Assembly: GCF_004341445.1 (NCBI RefSeq)
Contig: NZ_SLXV01000017.1
Location: 1 to 56,344, forward strand
Direction of reading: 5' to 3'
Source of the DNA: Baia soyae
Lineage (GTDB): Bacteria; Bacillota; Bacilli; Thermoactinomycetales; Thermoactinomycetaceae
Length of the DNA: 56,344 nucleotides
Shown here: positions 51,506 to 56,344 of the stretch, in pieces
Numbering within the stretch: the first letter of the stretch is position 1
Layout: each line of letters starts with the position of its first letter
Translations under genes and position numbers: made by a program
Notes under the pieces: generated by a model
What the model was told of the DNA's origin: nothing
Database searches by the model: none
What the model saw: only the letters and a program-made list of their open reading frames with translations

Positions 51506-52944
51506 CTCGGTTTCCTCCTTTTTGATATAGATTGTAAATAGCCTTGGTGTGGAGGATGTGAGTGCCTGTTACGTGTATGTTCGCTAGTAAGGTGAATAGT
51601 GTATTCCATAAGACGGACCACAGAAGGCCTAGCAGATAATGTTGGATTGTGAACGGTGTCGTCAGTTTTGGATGGCTTAGAGTTTATTTCGATTAACCAA
51701 AGGCGTCCATTTTGATCTAATGCAAGGTCGATTCCCAGTTCGGCAAAGTGTCCGTCTACTTGATTTTCAAATGATGCGGCAATGGATTTTGCGACACTTC
51801 GAATGTGTGCGCTTGTTAGTTTGTTAGGTAGATCACCTAATTCAGCTAAAATATCCTTGACCCGGCGAAGAGTCCCCCCTTTTGCGACATTGGAGACGAT
51901 TTGCTGATCACCCGCTATTCTGGCTATAGAGGAAGTAACAGCCCATTCGCCGGTTTTGTTTTTCTGTACGAGAATTCGGAAGTCGAGCGCGCGATTCTGA
52001 AAGCGGACCAATTGTAGACCTTGTTGGACGAGATAGGCGCGTTTTTTAACCTTGGTTCTCAGGATATGATTTAGTTCGGTAAAGGTTTGCGCTGTATGAC
52101 TGGTCGTCGTGCCATTTTGTACAGATGATTGAGCAATCCACTTATCGTCTTTTCGCGTGACCCGAATAATTCCATCACCCAGACTGCCGTTGGTCGGTTT
52201 TAGATAAAGAATCGGATATTTTTTCGTCATATTCTTCAACGTTTCAATGCTTAGATAGTGGGTTTCAGGAAGCATTTCGACCGCGTCTTCATCTTGAATT
52301 AATAGCTGATGGACCTGCATTTTATTTAGGAACCGATCGTTGAAAAATGGGATAGAGCAAGAGTTTTTGAGATGTTCCACCATTTTTTGTACAGATTCCG
52401 TTCTTTCGATGCGTCTAGAGGTGATTCGATTATAGATCACATCGGGTAAGGGAAGTGAAACGCGTTTCCATTTGCTCTGGTCTTTCACATAGCCTTGGAT
52501 ACTCCGACTTTCTAGATGAATCAGATCAGGAGAAATGACTGCAATTCGTAACCCATGGCTGTCTCCTGCTTGCACACATTCGTCGAGAAATTTGGTAATC
52601 TCTCCAAATGGAGAATCTGTCCCCTCCTTGGGATGTGAGTTAATCAAGATACCCAGGAGAGGGCCAATCTTTAATCGTCTTGTTATGTTATCAAAATAGG
52701 CGGAAATGGTGGTTTCATTTTCAATTCGTAAATGTGCAGCAAGTTTGGAGCTGATTCGTAAGACGGGGTTATTACTTTGCCGAATCGATGCGTATCCCGT
52801 TTCTGTTGCTGATCCGAATGAAATCCTAAAGGGGGAACCTTGGATTCCTAATTTTTCAGCAAGCGTCTGGCTTAGTACCATGTTTATATGAGCGGGAAAG
52901 TGGCGTTCATGTAGAACCTGGATTTGGATTTTTGCTTGCCCCAT
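51502..52944 (-). CDS. YheC/YheD-type ATP-grasp protein, copy 1
   Basis: A 480-residue paralogue, first gene of the operon. It has the N-terminal beta-rich part (about 1-95), PLLGILINSHPKEG, DVIYNRITSRRIE, and the core YLKPTNGSLGDGIIRV, LDFRILVQKNKTGEWAVTSSIARIAG, and ELGIDLALDQNGRLWLIEINSKPSK. The tail is basic (HPPHQGYLQSISKRRKPR). AAGGGGATTG precedes the ATG. In Bacillus YheC and YheD are linked to the spore; the reaction is not known. Confidence 0.88.
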   Translation of the reverse strand: MGQAKIQIQVLHERHFPAHINMVLSQTLAEKLGIQGSPFRISFGSATETGYASIRQSNNPVLRISSKLAAHLRIENETTISAYFDNITRRLKIGPLLGILINSHPKEGTDSPFGEITKFLDECVQAGDSHGLRIAVISPDLIHLESRSIQGYVKDQSKWKRVSLPLPDVIYNRITSRRIERTESVQKMVEHLKNSCSIPFFNDRFLNKMQVHQLLIQDEDAVEMLPETHYLSIETLKNMTKKYPILYLKPTNGSLGDGIIRVTRKDDKWIAQSSVQNGTTTSHTAQTFTELNHILRTKVKKRAYLVQQGLQLVRFQNRALDFRILVQKNKTGEWAVTSSIARIAGDQQIVSNVAKGGTLRRVKDILAELGDLPNKLTSAHIRSVAKSIAASFENQVDGHFAELGIDLALDQNGRLWLIEINSKPSKTDDTVHNPTLSARPSVVRLMEYTIHLTSEHTRNRHSHPPHQGYLQSISKRRKPR

Positions 52945-53133
52945 GACAATCCCCTTCCGCCAGAAAAATCACTACTGCAATCTATGTGGGCAAGTATAAG
53001 AGGGTGCTGAAAAAGGGCTTGACCAACCCCATGACTAGGCGCTTTTTCGTTAATGGCCAATTTATAGCTCTTTTGTCCATAGCCCGAAGATGATAAACTA
53101 AGATGGAAGTTTCTTGAAAACGAAAGGATGATA

Positions 53134-53481
53134 ATGATGAATAATCCATACGATTTTGCACATGGACTAGCTCGTTCGCTAAGAGAATCTGATGTGTTTG
53201 TAGAGATGAAAAAACTAAAAAGTGAAATTGAGTCCAATGAAAGCTATAAAGAGATGTTGAAAGGCTATCATCAATTACATATCGAAATGCAGACAGTTCG
53301 CATGCAAGGAATTGAGCCAACGGACGAGTTTAAGGAGAGAGCAGAGAAAACGACGCTAGCTATTCAAGGAATTCCGGTTATTATGCAATATTTACAAGCA
53401 GAAGAAAGGCTTAGTATCTTGCTGAATGATATCCAGAAAATTATGCTAGAACCTGTTCAAGAGATTATGGATTTTTCTTAA
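53134..53481 (+). CDS. yheA: YlbF/YmcA-family protein YheA (UPF0342)
   Basis: A 115-residue all-helical protein: NPYDFAHGLARSLRESDVFVEM, YKEMLKGYHQLHIEMQTVRMQG, LAIQGIPVIMQYLQAEERLSILLNDIQKIMLEPVQEIM. It matches YheA, which in Bacillus also lies beside yheC/yheD. Relatives YlbF and YmcA act in RNA decay and development; for YheA the role is not known. GAAAGGA is before ATG 53134; ATG 53137 is an equally good choice. It is divergent from the ATP-grasp operon. Confidence 0.88.
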   Translation: MMNNPYDFAHGLARSLRESDVFVEMKKLKSEIESNESYKEMLKGYHQLHIEMQTVRMQGIEPTDEFKERAEKTTLAIQGIPVIMQYLQAEERLSILLNDIQKIMLEPVQEIMDFS

Positions 53482-53508
53482 GATAGGCTTCAAGGGAGAG
53501 TGGAAACA

Positions 53509-54201
53509 TTGAAAATTACATTTCACGGTCATGCGGCGGTTGAAATCGTTCATCAAGGACTCCATTTTTGGATTGATCCATTTCTTACTGGAAATCCAGC
53601 TTCTACTGTCCAGGTAGAGGATCAAAAAGCAGATGTGATTTTGCTTACACACGGTCATAACGATCATGTAGGAGATACGATCGCATTGGCTCAGAAATAC
53701 GACGCTTTAGTAATTGCTCCTTATGAACTCGCAATCTATCTAGAGGGAAAAGACGTTGCCCGGACTCACGGGATGGGGATTGGAGGTCCATATGATTTTC
53801 CATTTGGGAGAGTTATGTATACAAATGCCATCCATGGCAGTAGCTTTGTAGACCCAGAGACAAATCAAATGGTCTATACGGGCCAACCGGGTGGGATTCT
53901 CCTTACACTCGGCGACCGAACGATCTATCATGCTGGAGATACCTCCTTATTTTCAGATATGAAACTGATTGGGATCGGGCAAAAAATAGATCTCGCCCTT
54001 CTTCCCATCGGTGGAAATTTTACCATGGGTCCGCAAGAAGCTTTGCTTGCGGCTGAGTGGATTGGGGCAGATCAATATGTGCCGATTCACTATAATACGT
54101 TCCCACCGATCAAGCAGGATGGAGAAAAGTTCGTGAGAGATTTACAGGAAAAAGGCCTAACAGGGGTTGTCCTAGAGCCTTATGAATCAATCCATTTATA
54201 G
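53509..54201 (+). CDS. ytkL: Metal-dependent hydrolase of the UPF0173 family (YtkL)
   Basis: A 230-residue metallo-beta-lactamase-fold protein: MKITFHGHAAVEI start, IDPFLTGNPAS, zinc motif LTHGHNDHVGD, TIYHAGDTSLFSDM and PIGGNFTMGPQEAL, PIHYNTFP. The family is widespread and of unknown substrate. The start is TTG at 53509, ten bases after AGGGAG; family proteins start exactly there, so the upstream GTG at 53500 is not used. Confidence 0.92.
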   Translation: MKITFHGHAAVEIVHQGLHFWIDPFLTGNPASTVQVEDQKADVILLTHGHNDHVGDTIALAQKYDALVIAPYELAIYLEGKDVARTHGMGIGGPYDFPFGRVMYTNAIHGSSFVDPETNQMVYTGQPGGILLTLGDRTIYHAGDTSLFSDMKLIGIGQKIDLALLPIGGNFTMGPQEALLAAEWIGADQYVPIHYNTFPPIKQDGEKFVRDLQEKGLTGVVLEPYESIHL

Positions 54202-54208
54202 AGATTGC

Positions 54209-54255
54209 TAAAAAGGTAGACTATGTCCTATTTAAGGAATGGTCTACCTTTTTTG
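54209..54255 (+). terminator. Rho-independent terminator
   Basis: AAAAAGGTAGAC and GTCTACCTTTTTT form a perfect stem after ytkL. Confidence 0.9.
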
Positions 54256-54352
54256 TTGCACTTGCTCATAACTAAGAAATTTCGAGGAACCTTTTATTCG
54301 TATATTCATAGAATATTGCAGATCGATATTATGGCTAGTGGAGGCGAATCAT

Positions 54353-54985
54353 ATGGGGCGATTAAAGGAATACTTTGATTCAAACAATAAAAGATTAATT
54401 GATAAGTGGATTCATTATTTTGATGCATATGAGAATCACTTTCAGCGCTTCGTTAATCAGAAAGTCAATATTCTAGAAATTGGTGTGTTTCATGGTGGTT
54501 CACTTCAAATGTGGAAAGATTATTTTGGCCCACAAGCCACTATATACGGCTTAGATATTAATCCTCAGTGTAAATGTATTGAAGAAGACCAAATCAAGAT
54601 CATTATTGGAGATCAAGGAGATAGGGATTTTTGGAAAAGAATCACTCCAGAACTTCCTCAATTTGATATTATCATCGATGATGGTGGTCATTTTGCGAAT
54701 CAACAAAAGATAACGTTTGAAGAAATGTTTCCTCTTCTTTCAGATAACGGGGTTTATCTTGTAGAAGATCTTCATACAAGTTATTGGAGTGAAGCCGGAG
54801 GAAGTTTTGTTGATTATTCTAAAAACATAATTGATTCTATGAATGGATGGCATCAGAAACCACCAAATGTAGATTCCTTAACGTCTTCTGTGGGGTCAAT
54901 GACATATTATGATTCTGTTTTAGTTATTGAAAAAAAACCTAGGAGCGCACCTTACAGATATACGACAGGAAATCTTTCTTACTAG
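54353..54985 (+). CDS. Class I SAM-dependent methyltransferase (macrolide/sugar O-methyltransferase-like)
   Basis: A 210-residue protein. VNILEIGVFHGGSLQMWKDYF is the SAM motif I, IYGLDINPQCK motif post-I with the acidic residue for ribose, FDIIIDDGGHFANQQKITFEEMFPLL motif II, and VYLVEDLHTSYW the usual motif of the mycinamicin/macrocin type, with metal-binding Asp residues. The substrate is unknown; no glycosyltransferase or polyketide gene is near. ATG 54353 is after GGAGGCG. Confidence 0.8.
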   Translation: MGRLKEYFDSNNKRLIDKWIHYFDAYENHFQRFVNQKVNILEIGVFHGGSLQMWKDYFGPQATIYGLDINPQCKCIEEDQIKIIIGDQGDRDFWKRITPELPQFDIIIDDGGHFANQQKITFEEMFPLLSDNGVYLVEDLHTSYWSEAGGSFVDYSKNIIDSMNGWHQKPPNVDSLTSSVGSMTYYDSVLVIEKKPRSAPYRYTTGNLSY

Positions 54986-55008
54986 GAGTTTCGATGCAAC
55001 TGTTTGAT

Positions 55009-55042
55009 AAAGAGAGATGGTTAACATGCCATCTCTCTTTTT
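55009..55042 (+). terminator. Rho-independent terminator
   Basis: AAAGAGAGATGG and CCATCTCTCTTTTT form a perfect stem after the methyltransferase gene. Confidence 0.9.
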
Positions 55043-55100
55043 ATGTCATGATCTAGAAGCTTGGACATATAGTGTAGAGGAGAAGCAGAGGAGGTTTCGT

Positions 55101-55385
55101 ATGACGATGCGTTGGATTGGAGTCAAAATATCGGCTGTTTTAGCACTGTGTACGGTTTTTATAACCAATATGTCCAAACAGACGACTGAACTGAAACAGT
55201 TATATTTTTGGGGAGTGTGGGGTGCTTTCGCTCTGTTAGTCCTGTTGGCGTATAGGCAAGAGTGGCAGAGATTGAGCAAGAAAATGAAGATTCAAAAGGA
55301 ATACAGACAACGGTTAGAATGGATGCATAAAGAACGGGAATATGATCAAGAGAAGAAGAGAGTGCAAAGATCCTTTTATACATAA
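55101..55385 (+). CDS. Small membrane protein with charged coiled-coil tail
   Basis: A 94-residue protein with two membrane helices (WIGVKISAVLALCTVFITN and FWGVWGAFALLVLLAY) and a highly charged helical tail (about 50-94, QEWQRLSKKMKIQKEYRQRL). GAGGAGG precedes ATG 55101; an upstream extension in the same frame would cross the terminator at 55009-55042 and is not used. The function is unknown. Confidence 0.6.
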   Translation: MTMRWIGVKISAVLALCTVFITNMSKQTTELKQLYFWGVWGAFALLVLLAYRQEWQRLSKKMKIQKEYRQRLEWMHKEREYDQEKKRVQRSFYT

Positions 55386-55388
55386 GAG

Positions 55389-55417
55389 ACGCTAATCGAT
55401 CAGATTGGCGTTTTTTG
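55389..55417 (+). terminator. Rho-independent terminator
   Basis: ACGCTAATC and GATTGGCGT form a stem followed by TTTTTT after the small membrane-protein gene. Confidence 0.85.
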
Positions 55418-55428
55418 TTCTGATCTAA

Positions 55429-55474
55429 AAAAACTGTAGACTCGTCTCTTAGAGACATAGTCTACAGTTTTTAT
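55429..55474 (-). terminator. Terminator of the minus-strand methyltransferase (bidirectional)
   Basis: AAAACTGTAGACT and AGTCTACAGTTTT form a perfect stem with A and T runs on both sides. Confidence 0.85.
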
Positions 55475-55522
55475 CAAAAAGATTAGGTCTAGACTCTATC
55501 ATATGATTCTTTTTGTCTATGA

Positions 55523-56113
55523 TTAAGCATTTTCAAGTGTTAAATTGTATAGGTTTGCAATTTCTTCCATGATTTCTTTATTCCTCGATAAGACTCCTAA
55601 TCCAGCTGAATGGCTAAAGTAGCAACGATACAGGTTAGCTTCATCGTAGACTTGCTTTACGGATGGGAAAGAGATTACATCGTGCATCAACATAACTCCG
55701 TTTTCTTGTAGATGAGGTAGCCAATGAAGGAAGTCTGCTTTAGTACTATCATATGAATGAAATCCGTCTAGGTGGAGTATATCGATTGGTTGTGTCCATG
55801 TCTTCGAGACTTCTAAGAAATCTCCTTTTATGAGTTGAATATTATCTATTCCATAATTATTCTTTAGAAGATCTTTGATGCTTACTACGAAATCGTAGGT
55901 GTTTCGATACCCTGCATGTCCATCCCCTTCGAAGTGATCAACACCATAGACAGTCCCAATTTTAGGAGTTGCTAGCGAGAAGGTAGAAAATCCAGAATCA
56001 ACACCTAAATCTACAATAACTTGAGGTTGCAGTCTTTGTACTAGCCACATAGCAAAGGATTCGTGCCCTCTCCAAGCTGTCGGGATCTGTTGTACCTCGA
56101 TTGGAATACTCAA
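55523..56113 (-). CDS. Class I SAM-dependent methyltransferase (Methyltransf_24 type)
   Basis: A 196-residue protein: VIVDLGVDSGFSTFSLA is SAM motif I, VYGVDHFEGD motif post-I, IQLIKGDFLEVS and ILHLDGFHSYDSTKADFLHWLPHLQENGVMLMHDV the later motifs with the two conserved Asp of the metal site. It is not closely similar to the methyltransferase at 54353. The start is TTG at 56113 after AAAGGAAG. It stands alone next to the right-hand IS. The substrate is unknown. Confidence 0.8.
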   Translation of the reverse strand: MSIPIEVQQIPTAWRGHESFAMWLVQRLQPQVIVDLGVDSGFSTFSLATPKIGTVYGVDHFEGDGHAGYRNTYDFVVSIKDLLKNNYGIDNIQLIKGDFLEVSKTWTQPIDILHLDGFHSYDSTKADFLHWLPHLQENGVMLMHDVISFPSVKQVYDEANLYRCYFSHSAGLGVLSRNKEIMEEIANLYNLTLENA

Positions 56114-56252
56114 TTATCTCAACTTCCTTTCAAGTAGAATGTTGGATACTCTTTATAGTAATCATCTTAGTACCTTCCCGTTACAACACTTGTCTATAAA
56201 AGATAGAAAAATAGTAAAAGATAGAATAAGAGACTAAGTTTAAGGGAACATG

Positions 56253-56344
56253 AACTGCACCCCAATTGTTGGACACGAAATACAATCCAACAGTTGGAGG
56301 TGCTTTTTCATGACTAAGTATTCGTTTGAGACAAAATTAGAAGC
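56253..56344 (+). mobile_element. Left end of an IS3-family (IS150-type) insertion sequence, partial
   Basis: TGAACTGCACCCCAATTGTT (from 56253) followed by GGACA is the well-known terminal repeat type of IS150-like IS3 elements, and an orfA start follows at 56310. The element runs out of the window. It differs from the IS3 copy at 5640-6875. Confidence 0.8.
56310..56344 (+). CDS. IS3-family OrfA, N-terminal start only
   Basis: The frame reads MTKYSFETKLE, the usual start (KYSFExKLxVV) of IS150-type OrfA. Only eleven codons are inside the window. GGAGGTG lies eight to ten bases before the ATG. Confidence 0.75.
   Translation, partial: MTKYSFETKLE

Overview
The window looks like chromosome of a low-GC, Gram-positive endospore former (Firmicutes, Bacillales). 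The signs are Spo0M, SpoVR, YheA and four YheC/YheD-type ATP-grasp proteins, strong AGGAGG ribosome binding sites with many TTG/GTG starts, HU, CsoR-type copZ-copA, and an M-box in front of mgtE. A Thermoactinomycetaceae-like or Brevibacillus-like host is only a guess. Both ends run into insertion sequences (start of an IS5-type transposase at base 27 reading left; inverted repeat and start of an IS3-type orfA at 56253-56344 reading right), so the window may be a contig that ends in repeats.

Layout. 0-5.5 kb: IS5 end, a Crp/Fnr regulator, a tiny ORF unit, a secreted C39-like peptidase, a secreted sphingomyelinase-like phosphodiesterase and an ArsN1/Pat-like acetyltransferase. 5.6-7.3 kb: an IS3 copy with a broken orfB that truncates a decayed TPR gene. 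7.3-12.6 kb: an AiiA-type AHL lactonase facing a five-gene operon of unknown product (EamA transporter, HAD phosphatase, amidohydrolase, formyltransferase-like enzyme, alpha/beta hydrolase). 12.6-13.6 kb: a terminator with a group II intron at its foot; the intron is cut off inside its reverse transcriptase and joined to the last part of a lanthipeptide cyclase gene (lanC). 13.6-21 kb: a frameshifted GNAT, a DM13 protein, an ABC-2 exporter with a coupled 29-residue membrane peptide, a VOC protein, Spo0M, a PAP2 phosphatase and an orphan SbnA. 21-26.3 kb: zinc phospholipase C, copZ-copA under a CsoR-type operator, and an amino-acid permease.

26.3-29.5 kb is the most notable region: a stand-alone LuxR-type HTH protein, then a 71-residue, Trp- and Lys-rich, Cys-free peptide with features of aureocin A53/lacticin Q leaderless bacteriocins, followed by an ABC ATPase, a membrane permease and a 59-residue two-helix protein (export/immunity candidates). 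A perfect 16-nt inverted repeat places one arm at the predicted 5' end of the peptide mRNA and the other between the peptide gene and the ABC genes, which suggests an RNA switch.

29.5-42.4 kb is mostly housekeeping: a Hanks-type kinase, a small membrane protein, HU, glucokinase, a CorC/HlyC-type CBS protein, the complete livKHMGF branched-chain amino-acid importer, mgtE with its M-box, and spoVR. 42.5-53.5 kb looks sporulation-related: a protein of about 1091 residues built of 10/20-residue repeats, a double NlpC/P60 wall hydrolase, a GNAT, four tandem YheC/YheD ATP-grasp paralogues in one operon, and yheA. 53.5-56.3 kb: YtkL-type metallohydrolase, two unrelated methyltransferases, a small membrane protein, and the right-hand IS3 end.
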